Part shown: positions 8,876 through 17,207 of the stretch, in pieces | Layout: each line of letters starts with the position of its first letter | How positions within the stretch are numbered: position 1 is the first letter of the stretch | Source: Sphingobacterium cellulitidis | Lineage (GTDB): Bacteria; Bacteroidota; Bacteroidia; Sphingobacteriales; Sphingobacteriaceae | Length of the DNA: 64,000 bases | Assembly (NCBI GenBank): GCA_002245855.1 | Contig: NOUX01000002.1 | Location: 434,001 to 498,000 of the forward strand | Direction of reading: 5' to 3' | Program-made: the position numbers and the translations under genes | The notes under the pieces: generated by a model | The model's database searches: none | The model's input: only the letters and a program-made list of their open reading frames with translations | What the model was told of the DNA's origin: nothing

Positions 8876-11065
8876 ATGAAAAAAACCAAAGAACTAAGTA
8901 ATTTCTTTTATAGCCAGTATTTTGCAGATGGCCTTCGGATCACTATTGGCTGTATTGTTCCTATATTGATTTGTGCTTCTTTAGGCAAATTCTTACTAGG
9001 AACCTATATCTCCTTAGGCGCTCTTTTGGTTGGCCTCTCTGATACTCCTGGCGCTCCAGCTCACCGCCGTACTGGCATGATTGCCTGCCTGATTGTCTGT
9101 ATCCTAACCCAGGTAATTACATTCCTGGCCAATGGAAACATCTGGATGATGTCCATCGCTATTGGATTCCTCTGTTTTTTATATTCCATGTTTGCTGTGT
9201 TCAATGCACGGGCAGCAACAGTTGGTTCAATGGGAATATTAATCATGTTGATCAATGTGGATGATGTCAAAACCTTCCAGGAAGAAATGATGCTCCTACT
9301 CTACTTTACCATCGGTGCAGTATGGTATATGTTGATTAGCTTCTCCATTACCCAAGCCAGACCTTATCGCCTCGCACAACAGGAACTCTCAGAAACTGTC
9401 CGCCATGTGGGTGACTTTATCCGACTGAGAGCCAATTTTTATGACAGCAAAAAGTCTATCGATGACAACTATACTAAACTCATTGATAAACAAATTGAAG
9501 TTCATGAACATCAAGAAAATGTTCGTGACCTCCTATTCCAAAGTAAACGAAACATTAAGGATACGACCAAAATCGGACGCTATCTAACCTTGACATTTAA
9601 TGATATTGTCGATCTTTTTGAGCAATCCATGACCACCCATTATGATTATGAATTAATCCGAAAGGAATATGGACATACCGGCATTCTAAAAGATTTCAAA
9701 CATATCCTCTTTAAAATAGCCAATGAATTGGACCATCTCGCCTACCAATTAAATGCGAATAGAGTCCCTAAACCACTTTACAACTTTAAAGAAGACATTG
9801 AAAATATTCTCCGATCTATCGATGCCATTGAGAAAAAGGAAAATATTAATACCAGACCCTTGAAAAAGATTCTGATCAGTATTCGTAACATCAGCATCTT
9901 TATTCATAACATCTACAATTACACCGTAATTCGTCCTAATAACATTAAGAAACAAGAGATTGAAGAAGCATCAAAGTTTATACAAACTGAACATATTGAC
10001 CCTCGAAAATTAAAAGATAACTTATCTTTCAATTCAAGTATCTTCCGCCATGCCCTTCGGATGGCAATCGTTATGACCATTACCTACTTCGTCTTCAACC
10101 TCAACTACTTCAACATTGGTACAATGGGTAGTTTTTGGATTTTGTTGACCATTATGGTAATCTTGAAACCAGGGTTTGGATTAACCAAGGAACGTAATTT
10201 CCAACGCCTCCTAGGAACCATAATCGGTGGTATCATCGGTGCAATCATCCTGATGACAGTACATTCCGAAATCGCCAGGTTTATCATCCTTATCTTCTTC
10301 TTCTTGATTGCTTACAGCTTATTTAGGGTGAATTATATTATGGCGGTAATGTTTATGACTCCATACGTCCTGATTATGCTCAGCTTCTCTGGATTGAATA
10401 CTTTCGAAGTGGCGAAGGAAAGAATCTTTGACACTTTTCTTGGCGGTATGATCGCCTTTCTTTCAAGCTATATTATTTTCCCAAACTGGGAAAGTTTTCA
10501 AATCAAAACCAGTGTCCGACAACTGCTTATTGCAAACTATAAATACTTGGCTCAAGCTGTTAGAATCCTTTCCGGCGATGAAATAACCGTAACAAGCTAT
10601 AAACTCTCCAGAAAAGAACTCTATATCGCTTCCGCCAATATGGGATCCACTTTCCAAAGAATGCTCTCTGAGCCTAAATGGAGACAAAAAAGCACCAAAG
10701 AAGTCAACCGTCTCGTCATATTGAATCATATTCTTTCCTCATATGGGGCAACTTTACTGACGCAATTAACGGAGGCAACCGATACAAACTATACCAAGGA
10801 ACACTTGATTCTATTGAAAAAGATTCTAATGAATATTAGCAAGTCAATTGAGGCCGTCCCATTGAAAGATGCTGAAGAATTTATTCCGGTAACGGATTTC
10901 CCCGAGATTACACCGGAAACTTTGGACCCTGAAGAGTCCAAATTAATTACAGAACAATTGCAGTTTTTAAATAAAATTTCCTCAGATTTATACAAATCTA
11001 CCCTGGATGTGATGGAAAAAGAATTATCCATCCAGCCTGAAAAAATTGAATTAGCAAATGGATAA
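8876..11065 (+). CDS. FUSC family inner-membrane protein (YccS/YhfK-like)
   Basis: A 729-residue protein with two membrane clusters separated by a soluble helical region. Cluster one spans about residues 18-160 (e.g. ITIGCIVPILICASLGKFLL), followed by a charged helical stretch of about 230 residues. Cluster two spans about residues 395-535, beginning HALRMAIVMTITYFVFNLNY and including GSFWILLTIMVILKPGFGLT and RLLGTIIGGIIGAIIL. This duplicated arrangement and the KPGFGLTKERNFQRLLGTIIG signature are typical of FUSC proteins, some of which export aromatic acids (AaeB) or other small compounds. The substrate is not known. Its 3' end overlaps ypdA by 8 bases, indicating translational coupling. Confidence 0.88.
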   Translation: MKKTKELSNFFYSQYFADGLRITIGCIVPILICASLGKFLLGTYISLGALLVGLSDTPGAPAHRRTGMIACLIVCILTQVITFLANGNIWMMSIAIGFLCFLYSMFAVFNARAATVGSMGILIMLINVDDVKTFQEEMMLLLYFTIGAVWYMLISFSITQARPYRLAQQELSETVRHVGDFIRLRANFYDSKKSIDDNYTKLIDKQIEVHEHQENVRDLLFQSKRNIKDTTKIGRYLTLTFNDIVDLFEQSMTTHYDYELIRKEYGHTGILKDFKHILFKIANELDHLAYQLNANRVPKPLYNFKEDIENILRSIDAIEKKENINTRPLKKILISIRNISIFIHNIYNYTVIRPNNIKKQEIEEASKFIQTEHIDPRKLKDNLSFNSSIFRHALRMAIVMTITYFVFNLNYFNIGTMGSFWILLTIMVILKPGFGLTKERNFQRLLGTIIGGIIGAIILMTVHSEIARFIILIFFFLIAYSLFRVNYIMAVMFMTPYVLIMLSFSGLNTFEVAKERIFDTFLGGMIAFLSSYIIFPNWESFQIKTSVRQLLIANYKYLAQAVRILSGDEITVTSYKLSRKELYIASANMGSTFQRMLSEPKWRQKSTKEVNRLVILNHILSSYGATLLTQLTEATDTNYTKEHLILLKKILMNISKSIEAVPLKDAEEFIPVTDFPEITPETLDPEESKLITEQLQFLNKISSDLYKSTLDVMEKELSIQPEKIELANG

Positions 11066-12026
11066 CTTAATCGATATTTTGATTGTGGGAGCCGGACCCA
11101 TTGGGATCGCTTGTGGTATTGAAGCTAAAAAAAAAAACTTAAGCCATATCATTATTGAAAAAGGCTGTTTAACAAACTCCCTATACAATTATCCCATCAA
11201 TATGACTTTCTTCTCTACATCGGAAAGACTTGAAATTGGAGATTGTCCTTTTGTTACCACAAACCCAAAACCAAGACGTGCCGAAGCCCTAGAATACTAC
11301 CGACGGGTTGAAAAGAAATTTGATCTCAACACCCGTCTCTTCGAAGAAGTAATCAGTATCCATAAAATTGATGGCACCTTTCAGGTCACTACCAATAAAT
11401 CAATTTATCGTGCAAAAAATGTAATTGTTGCAACGGGCTTCTATGATATCCCCATGTATTTAGGAGTACCTGGTGAAGAATTGAACAAAGTCCGCCATTA
11501 TTACAAGGATCCCCATTATTATGCAAACCAAAAAGTAATAGTCGTCGGTGCTAGTAACTCCTCAATTGATGCTGCATTGGAAACTTACCGAAAAGGGGCC
11601 GATGTCACCTTGGTAATCCGCGGAAAAGAGGTCAGCCCTAGAGTTAAATATTGGGTAAGACCTGATATCGAAAATAGAATCGCCAATAACGAGGTGAATG
11701 TATTTTATGAATCAAATATTGTGAGAATAGGCGAGAAAGAAGTACAAATCAAAACTCCTGATGGACTGGTAGAAATAGAAAACGATTTTGTCCTGGCATT
11801 GACGGGTTATAGGCCAAACTTCGAATTCCTTGAAAAAATCGGTGTAAATATCCCTGCTGAAGAACCATGTATCCCAGACCACAATCCTGAAACCATGGAA
11901 ACAAATATTGAAAACCTCTATCTGGCTGGTGTAGTATGTGGCGGATTAAATACCCATCTTTGGTTTATCGAAAACTCAAGAATTCATGCCCATTTAATCG
12001 TGAAAAATATCCTTGATAAAAATTAA
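11058..12026 (+). CDS. ypdA: YpdA family putative bacillithiol disulfide reductase
   Basis: A 322-residue thioredoxin-reductase-like flavoprotein. The FAD motif ILIVGAGPIGIACGIEAKKK is at residues 8-27, the NADPH motif VIVVGASNSSIDAALETYRK near 155-174, and a late FAD-contacting segment NLYLAGVVCGGLN near 290. It lacks the CxxC redox pair of thioredoxin reductase, as YpdA (Bdr) does, and the YNYPINMTFFSTSERLEIG segment is characteristic. In Firmicutes YpdA reduces oxidised bacillithiol with NADPH; bacillithiol synthesis genes are also reported from some Bacteroidota, but none is in this window. It starts inside the FUSC gene (8-base overlap) and its stop overlaps the stop of the convergent tetR gene by 4 bases. 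Confidence 0.9.
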   Translation: MDNLIDILIVGAGPIGIACGIEAKKKNLSHIIIEKGCLTNSLYNYPINMTFFSTSERLEIGDCPFVTTNPKPRRAEALEYYRRVEKKFDLNTRLFEEVISIHKIDGTFQVTTNKSIYRAKNVIVATGFYDIPMYLGVPGEELNKVRHYYKDPHYYANQKVIVVGASNSSIDAALETYRKGADVTLVIRGKEVSPRVKYWVRPDIENRIANNEVNVFYESNIVRIGEKEVQIKTPDGLVEIENDFVLALTGYRPNFEFLEKIGVNIPAEEPCIPDHNPETMETNIENLYLAGVVCGGLNTHLWFIENSRIHAHLIVKNILDKN

Positions 12027-12634
12027 ATTCTCAAACCGTTAATAAAAATATTGGCTAGTTTTTTCTGAAGATTTAAGATATAATCAAACTCCTCCTTCGT
12101 TGGAGGTAAAAACAAATTCTTGAACTCTTGTAGAATCCCTATTCGCATTCCTAATAAGCTAATCAGCAATATCTTTGCCGTCAAATCAACATCATCTACC
12201 TCAATCTCACCTGTATCGATTCCCTTTTTCAAAATCAAACTCACCAAATGCTTCTCCTTCTCAAATAAGGATGGTAAAATAGCTTCTATATCGGTGGGAA
12301 TTTCGTTTCTTAATGTATAGGTGAATTCAAAAATATTGAAGTTATCCTTGATGATCTTTAACCTTGCACCTAGGAATGCATCCATCGCATCACTGACGTT
12401 CTTTGCAATGGAGATATTCTGATTTGTCTCCGTAATAATTTCATCTACCGCCATCTCGAAAACAGCAGCATACAATCTATTCTTGTCCGGAAAATAATAA
12501 TATAATAAGGCCTTAGAAAAAGAGAGATCCTGAGCAATCTCAGCCATGGTGGTCTTAGCTAATCCATAATGTGCAAATCTACGTTTTGCAGCCTCCAATA
12601 TCTTTCCCCTTTTCGCATCCGCATTTTTTGCCAT
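12023..12634 (-). CDS. TetR/AcrR family transcriptional regulator
   Basis: A 203-residue regulator. The N-terminal helix-turn-helix can be read as ILEAAKRRFAHYGLAKTTMA, then EIAQDLSFSKALLYYYFPDK, the classic TetR pattern with the recognition helix before YYYF. The remaining 145 or so residues form the helical ligand-binding and dimer domain, which has no recognisable specificity. A TTG three codons upstream is also open; the ATG at 12634 (MAKNADAKRG) is preferred. The gene converges on ypdA with a 4-base overlap of stop codons. A long palindrome lies 35 bases upstream, between this gene and murB, and is the likely operator for autoregulation. Targets other than itself are unknown; the neighbouring FUSC-ypdA pair is a candidate. 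Confidence 0.92.
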   Translation of the reverse strand: MAKNADAKRGKILEAAKRRFAHYGLAKTTMAEIAQDLSFSKALLYYYFPDKNRLYAAVFEMAVDEIITETNQNISIAKNVSDAMDAFLGARLKIIKDNFNIFEFTYTLRNEIPTDIEAILPSLFEKEKHLVSLILKKGIDTGEIEVDDVDLTAKILLISLLGMRIGILQEFKNLFLPPTKEEFDYILNLQKKLANIFINGLRI

Positions 12635-12668
12635 ACACAATAAAATTAGTTTATATTTTGATGATTAA

Positions 12669-12698
12669 CTATCTTTACAGCCTTGTAAACTAAGATAG
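12669..12698. promoter_or_regulatory. candidate TetR operator between tetR and murB
   Basis: A 30-bp dyad. Its outer arms CTATCTT (12669-12675) and AAGATAG (12692-12698) are exact inverses, and inside them TTTAC (12674-12678) and GTAAA (12685-12689) form a second inverted pair with a 6-base spacer. Size and position fit a TetR dimer site. A TATCTTTA box (12670-12677), one base off the -7 consensus, lies in it on the plus strand. Confidence 0.5.
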
Positions 12699-12736
12699 AT
12701 TAATTTTTCGAACTTTTAAAGGATTCGGTCAAAAAA

Positions 12737-13753
12737 ATGAAAAACGCAATTATCAGTCATAAATCCCTTAAAAACCTGAATACTTTCGCTATTGAGGCAA
12801 TCGCTAATCAATATATTAAAGTTGAGGATGAAACCGTATTGAATGATCTATTCAACGAAAAATTATTCGAAAAAGAATTCTTTATCTTAGGAGGTGGAAG
12901 TAATGTTCTATTTACCAAAGACTACCCCGGATTATTGATTCATATTGCGAACAAAGGCAAACAACATTTTATCGAAGGAAATAATGTCTTCGTCACTGCA
13001 GCAGCTGGGGAAGTTTGGAATGATTTAGTTTGGTATTGTATAGAACATGATTTCCCAGGTCTTGAAAACATGGCGCTAATCCCTGGAACTGTCGGAGCAT
13101 CCCCTATCCAAAACATTGGAGCTTATGGTCAGGAACTCATGCATATCTTCTATTCCTGTAGAGCATTTGATACACTAACGGGTGAGTTTGTCACCTTTAC
13201 CAATGAAGATTGCCAATTCTCCTATCGGGATAGCATCTTTAAGCGGGAATATAGAGGCCGTTTTATCATTTGTAGTGTTACTTACAAGTTAGAACTGTTC
13301 GGAAAAATAAACACTAGCTATGGAGCTATTGAGAGCGAACTCCAAAACAGGGGTATCCAAAACCCGACGATCAAGGATGTCGCTGAAGTAGTATCTTTTA
13401 TCCGCGTCGAAAAATTACCAGACCCTTCCACAGTTGGAAACGCAGGTAGCTTTTTCAAAAACCCAATCATCTCAAAATCAAAATTTTTAGAACTGCTAAA
13501 ACAATTTCCCCAAATTGTTCATTATAGCATTGACCCAGATCAAGAGAAACTTGCCGCCGGTTGGTTGATTGAACAATGCGGCTGGAAAGGAAAGTCCGTA
13601 GGTCAAGTAGCCGTGTGGAAAAATCAAGCTTTGGTCCTTACAAATGTTGGAAATGCCACTGGAAATGAAATCTTTAACGTATCGTCTACTATTGTGGACG
13701 ATGTTAATACACAGTTTGGAGTACTTTTAGAACGTGAAGTAAATATATTATAA
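12737..13753 (+). CDS. murB: UDP-N-acetylmuramate dehydrogenase
   Basis: A 338-residue FAD enzyme that reduces UDP-GlcNAc-enolpyruvate to UDP-MurNAc with NADPH, the second committed step of peptidoglycan synthesis. Visible signatures are NLNTFAIEA near residue 13, LGGGSNVLFTKDYPGLLIHI near 51-70, ENMALIPGTVGASPIQNIGA near 110-129, FSYRDSIFK near 162 with the conserved Tyr-Arg, and the Ser proton donor in GNAGSFFKNP near 233. AAGWLIEQCGWKG near 275 and the long C-terminal lobe place it in type I, as in E. coli. It is read away from the tetR gene and probably has its own promoter in the 102-base gap. Confidence 0.97.
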   Translation: MKNAIISHKSLKNLNTFAIEAIANQYIKVEDETVLNDLFNEKLFEKEFFILGGGSNVLFTKDYPGLLIHIANKGKQHFIEGNNVFVTAAAGEVWNDLVWYCIEHDFPGLENMALIPGTVGASPIQNIGAYGQELMHIFYSCRAFDTLTGEFVTFTNEDCQFSYRDSIFKREYRGRFIICSVTYKLELFGKINTSYGAIESELQNRGIQNPTIKDVAEVVSFIRVEKLPDPSTVGNAGSFFKNPIISKSKFLELLKQFPQIVHYSIDPDQEKLAAGWLIEQCGWKGKSVGQVAVWKNQALVLTNVGNATGNEIFNVSSTIVDDVNTQFGVLLEREVNIL

Positions 13754-13975
13754 AAGTTTTCCACATTTTCCCTCACTATACATTTTTTTATTATAAAACA
13801 ATAATCATTGATTATAATACAATAAAAGGCGATACCCCCATTCCTTGTCCTTTCGTATAAAGAAAATACCCTTTACTAAAATATCAAAATCCACAATTTT
13901 ATTAATTTACTGCACAAGAATTGCAGAAGCTTGTATACATTTATAGCTTAATAATTGTTTCGGTTGTTCAGCTAA

Positions 13976-13991
13976 TCAGGCACTTGCCTGA
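13976..13991. promoter_or_regulatory. 16-bp palindrome upstream of the ECF sigma gene
   Basis: TCAGGCA (13976-13982) and TGCCTGA (13985-13991) are perfect inverses with a 2-base spacer, ending 40 bases before the ATG at 14032. It could be an operator or a small hairpin in the leader. The rest of the 278-base gap between murB and the sigma gene is AT-rich without other clear signals. Confidence 0.4.
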
Positions 13992-14031
13992 ATTTATCGC
14001 ATCATTTAACTATACTATAATCGCTAATTGT

Positions 14032-14547
14032 ATGAACAAGATCGAATTTAACTCACTAGTTGTTAAGCACTCTGAATCACTTCGAAGTTATGCCAGAAAC
14101 TTCACCCGTGATCATGAAGATGCTAACGACTTAGTACAAGACACCTTACTGAAGGCTGTCACGTACTTCAAAAACTTTAGAGACGGTACAAATTTAAAAG
14201 GGTGGCTTTACACGATCATGAAGAATACCTTTATCAACAACTACCGTCGTGTGGTAAAAACCAATTCCTTCATCACGAAGGAAGAAGAAATTTCCCAAAT
14301 TAATCTCGTGGTTTCCGCAACAAAAAACAATGGTGAAAACAAATTCATCATGGAAGACATTAACTATGCGCTTTCCAAACTTTCCGATGAGTATTATGTC
14401 CCATTCACCATGTATTTTGAAGGGTATAAATACCATGAAATTTCAGAACACCTGAAAATTCCAATAGGAACCGTAAAAACGAGAATCCACGTTGCTAGAA
14501 AGTCCATGAAAAAGACCCTAACAGCGTACAAATTCAAAGAGAATTAA
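14032..14547 (+). CDS. RNA polymerase ECF-type sigma factor
   Basis: A 171-residue sigma-70 family protein with regions 2 and 4 only. Region 2 shows LRSYARNFTRDHEDANDLVQ, then DTLLKAVTYF and LKGWLYTIMKNTFINNYRR (regions 2.2-2.4). Region 4 has LPDEYY-like LSDEYYVPFTMYFEGYKYHE, then IPIGTVKTRIHVARK, the DNA-binding helix. An open frame runs upstream to a TTG at 13921, but the ATG at 14032 gives the conserved family N-terminus MNKIEFNSLVVKHSESLRSY. No anti-sigma factor or regulated operon is adjacent, so it looks like a stand-alone sigma factor. A 16-bp palindrome lies just upstream. Confidence 0.93.
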   Translation: MNKIEFNSLVVKHSESLRSYARNFTRDHEDANDLVQDTLLKAVTYFKNFRDGTNLKGWLYTIMKNTFINNYRRVVKTNSFITKEEEISQINLVVSATKNNGENKFIMEDINYALSKLSDEYYVPFTMYFEGYKYHEISEHLKIPIGTVKTRIHVARKSMKKTLTAYKFKEN

Positions 14548-14641
14548 TTCTCTAAAAAATATCCTTAAAATATTAGGTTTATTTATTAAGCCAGGGAACC
14601 CTTTATTCTGGAATCTCCCAAAATAAAGGCTGTCCTAAAAC

Positions 14642-14677
14642 AAATTCGAGATAAGCTTATTCGCTTATCTCGAATTT
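14642..14677. terminator. hairpin shared by the sigma factor and PfkB genes
   Basis: A 15-bp perfect stem (14642-14656 with 14663-14677) has a 6-base loop. The right arm is the last coding sequence of the PfkB gene and its stop codon lies at the loop. A T-rich tract follows on the minus strand. A second weaker hairpin (CCTTTATT/AATAAAGG) lies at 14600-14629. Confidence 0.65.
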
Positions 14678-15577
14678 TGAAAGTTTAACAAACTCTTGAA
14701 TACGGTTACTAATGTCCTCTGGACTTAAATTCTGTAACCGTTCTGTACCAAATTTCTCAACACAGAATGATGCTAACGCGGATCCAAAAATAATCGCGTT
14801 CTTCATGTTCGTGAAGTTAATGGACTGTAATTTGGCTAAATATCCTATAAATCCACCTGCAAAGGAATCCCCTGCCCCTGTTGGATCAAATACATCCGCT
14901 AGTGGTAATGCTGGTGCCGAAAAAATCTGACCTTCACCAAATAATAAAGCACCGTGCTCTCCTTTTTTGATAATCAAATATTGTGGACCCATTTGAAGAA
15001 TCTTCTCCGCAGCCTTAACCAATGAATACTCGCCGGACAATTGTCTCGCCTCAGCATCATTGATCGTCAATACATCAACTTTCTTCAAAACTTCTTTCAA
15101 CTCATCCAACGCTACATCCATCCAGAAATTCATCGTATCCAAAACAACTAACTTCGGCTTATTCTCCAAACGACTTAAGGTCACCATCTGAACCGCTGGT
15201 GTTAGGTTACCCAACAATAAATATTCACAATCTTGATAAGATGCCGGAATTTTTGGATCAAAATCCGCCAATACATTTAACTCCGTGATTAAAGTATCAC
15301 GACTGTTCATATCATTATGATATTTTCCAGACCAAAAAAATGACTTCCCGCCAGGAATAATTTCTACACCCTCAACATTGATCCCTTTTGATTTGATAAT
15401 ATTTAAATTATCATCGCCAAAGTCCTCACCGATAACAGAAATTAATTTTACATCAGGAAATAAATAGGACGCGGCTAAACCAGCAAAGGTAGCTGCACCG
15501 CCAACAATTTTATCAGTCTTGCCAAATGGGGTTTCAATGGCATCAAACGCAACGGTTCCAACGATTACTAAACTCAT
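14657..15577 (-). CDS. PfkB family carbohydrate/nucleoside kinase
   Basis: A 306-residue ribokinase-fold protein. The N-terminus MSLVIVGTVAFDAIETPFG is followed by VGGAATFAGLAAS, the conserved Gly-Gly substrate region, and SVIGEDFGDDNLN. The C-terminal PfkB signature DPTGAGDSFAGGFIGYLAK near residues 232-250 contains the catalytic Asp and the anion hole. ATP-dependent phosphorylation of a sugar or nucleoside is sure at the level of chemistry. The substrate cannot be assigned; the compact form conserved in Bacteroidota is often annotated as a sugar or adenosine kinase. It stands alone, starts at the ATG at 15577, and its end forms the right arm of a terminator hairpin. Confidence 0.9.
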   Translation of the reverse strand: MSLVIVGTVAFDAIETPFGKTDKIVGGAATFAGLAASYLFPDVKLISVIGEDFGDDNLNIIKSKGINVEGVEIIPGGKSFFWSGKYHNDMNSRDTLITELNVLADFDPKIPASYQDCEYLLLGNLTPAVQMVTLSRLENKPKLVVLDTMNFWMDVALDELKEVLKKVDVLTINDAEARQLSGEYSLVKAAEKILQMGPQYLIIKKGEHGALLFGEGQIFSAPALPLADVFDPTGAGDSFAGGFIGYLAKLQSINFTNMKNAIIFGSALASFCVEKFGTERLQNLSPEDISNRIQEFVKLSKFEISE

Positions 15578-15593
15578 GGATATAATTTTGATA

Positions 15594-15620
15594 TAAAAAA
15601 AATGCCGGCGATTGGCCGGC
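15594..15620 (-). terminator. intrinsic terminator of the first tRNA-Asn
   Basis: GCCGGC (15604-15609) pairs with GCCGGC (15615-15620) around a 5-base loop. On the minus strand the hairpin is followed by about nine T. Confidence 0.8.
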
Positions 15621-15634
15621 TTGTTTTATTCTTG

Positions 15635-15708
15635 CTCCTGAAGCTGGGCTCGAACCAGCGACCCTCTGATTAACAGTCAGATGCTCTAACCAACTGAGCT
15701 ATTCAGGA
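15635..15708 (-). tRNA. tRNA-Asn (anticodon GTT), copy 1
   Basis: A 74-nt class I tRNA on the minus strand. The acceptor arms TCCTGAA/TTCAGGA pair, the D-arm has AGCTCAGTTGGTTAGAGC, the anticodon stem TCTGA/TCAGA closes the loop CTGTTAA with anticodon GTT, and the T-arm has GGTTCGAGCC. CCA is not encoded. It is identical to the copy at 20542-20615. Confidence 0.97.
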
Positions 15709-15865
15709 ATTTGAATGGATAAGGTTGCCCTCATCTTCAAAGTGGTACAAAAATAGGTTTTTAATAATTAATTCCCAAACAAAAAATTGAAAAATTTATC
15801 AAAAAACTGCTTTTAATTTATAATCCACTCATATCCAATGAAAATTACTTTATCCACCCAACCAA

Positions 15866-17194
15866 TTAAATATATCGGTTTACTAAATTCTCTAAAAATT
15901 CCTGCCTTCCGCTTCTCATCTCGGGCTCGCCATGCTCAATAGCGTAGGAACGTAAATCTTCTAAACTCAATTTACCCTGCTCAAAATCCAAACCCTTCCC
16001 ACTGTCAAAGCTTGAATATCGGTCTTTTCTAATCTTTTTATAATCCGACTTCTGTAAAATCGCATCCGCAGTAACCAAAGCTCTCGCAAAAGCATCCATC
16101 CCCCCAATATGTGCATAAAATAAGTCTGCAGGATCCGTAGAATTCCTTCTGATCTTTGCATCAAAATTAACTCCACCTCCTTGCAATCCACCAGCCTCTA
16201 AAATAATTAACATGGACTCCGTCAATTCATTTAAATCATAAGGAAATTGATCCGTATCCCATCCATTCTGATAATCTCCACGATTGGCATCAATCGAACC
16301 CAATAATCCCGCATCCGCAGCAACCTGCAACTCATGCTGAAACGTATGCCCAGCCAATGTAGCATGATTAACTTCAATATTTAATTTGAAATCATCCATT
16401 AGATCATACTGCCTTAAAAAGCTAATCACCGTAGCTGAGTCATAATCATACTGATGCTTTGTTGGTTCACATGGCTTCGGCTCAATAAAAAATGTACCCT
16501 TAAATCCTTGACTACGCGCGTAGTCCTTGGACATATGTAAAAACTTCGCCAAATGCTCCTGCTCACGCTTCATATTCGTGTTCAATAAGGTCATATATCC
16601 CTCTCTACCGCCCCAAAACACATAATTCTCACCTTTCAATGCGATGGTCGCATCTAAGGCTGCTTTTACCTGTGCTCCCGCATGCGCCAAAACATGAAAA
16701 TCCGGATTCGTAGACGCTCCATTCATATAACGATGATGACTGAAAAGATTCGCTGTACCCCATAATAACTTGATACCGCTCTCCTTTTGCTTCCCTTTGG
16801 CATATTCAACAATAGCCTCTAAATTCGAATCATTCTCCTTGACGTCATTTCCATAGTCTATCAAATCAACATCATGAAAACAATAATATGGCATTTGTAA
16901 TTTCGTCATAAACTCAAATGCTGCATCCATCTTATCCTTGGCGCGATCTAAAGCCTTTGCCTTCTCATCCCATGGAAAAAAATGGGTCTGACCTCCGAAT
17001 GGGTCCGCACCATTGCCGTTAAATGAATGCCAATAGGCACAAGCAAACTTAAAATGATCTTCCATCGTCTTCCCTCCAACCACTCTCTTCGCATCATACC
17101 AACGAAACGCCAATGGATTATCGGAATCTAATCCTTCATATTGAATCTGCCCGATGTTCTTAAAATACTCTTTTGATCCTGTTAATACTTTCAT
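15866..17194 (-). CDS. xylA: xylose isomerase
   Basis: A 442-residue enzyme interconverting D-xylose and D-xylulose, of the Bacteroides-like class II length. It opens [20 protein letters not shown]. Signatures are the catalytic His region [13 protein letters not shown] near residue 100, [14 protein letters not shown] near 188, [17 protein letters not shown] near 230 with the metal Glu, and [14 protein letters not shown] near 270. [20 protein letters not shown] near 295 supplies more metal ligands. An upstream in-frame extension to 17281 is open, but it would run into xylB; the ATG at 17194 leaves a 13-base gap after xylB and matches the family. Second gene of the xylB-xylA operon; no xylose transporter or regulator is in the window. 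Confidence 0.97.
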   Translation of the reverse strand: MKVLTGSKEYFKNIGQIQYEGLDSDNPLAFRWYDAKRVVGGKTMEDHFKFACAYWHSFNGNGADPFGGQTHFFPWDEKAKALDRAKDKMDAAFEFMTKLQMPYYCFHDVDLIDYGNDVKENDSNLEAIVEYAKGKQKESGIKLLWGTANLFSHHRYMNGASTNPDFHVLAHAGAQVKAALDATIALKGENYVFWGGREGYMTLLNTNMKREQEHLAKFLHMSKDYARSQGFKGTFFIEPKPCEPTKHQYDYDSATVISFLRQYDLMDDFKLNIEVNHATLAGHTFQHELQVAADAGLLGSIDANRGDYQNGWDTDQFPYDLNELTESMLIILEAGGLQGGGVNFDAKIRRNSTDPADLFYAHIGGMDAFARALVTADAILQKSDYKKIRKDRYSSFDSGKGLDFEQGKLSLEDLRSYAIEHGEPEMRSGRQEFLENLVNRYI

Positions 17195-17207
17195 ATACTT
17201 TAGTTGA

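Noticed and set aside
13921..14031. Upstream extension of the ECF sigma gene from a TTG at 13921
   Set aside because: The extra 37 codons are hydrophobic and unlike sigma factors, and the ATG at 14032 gives the normal N-terminus.
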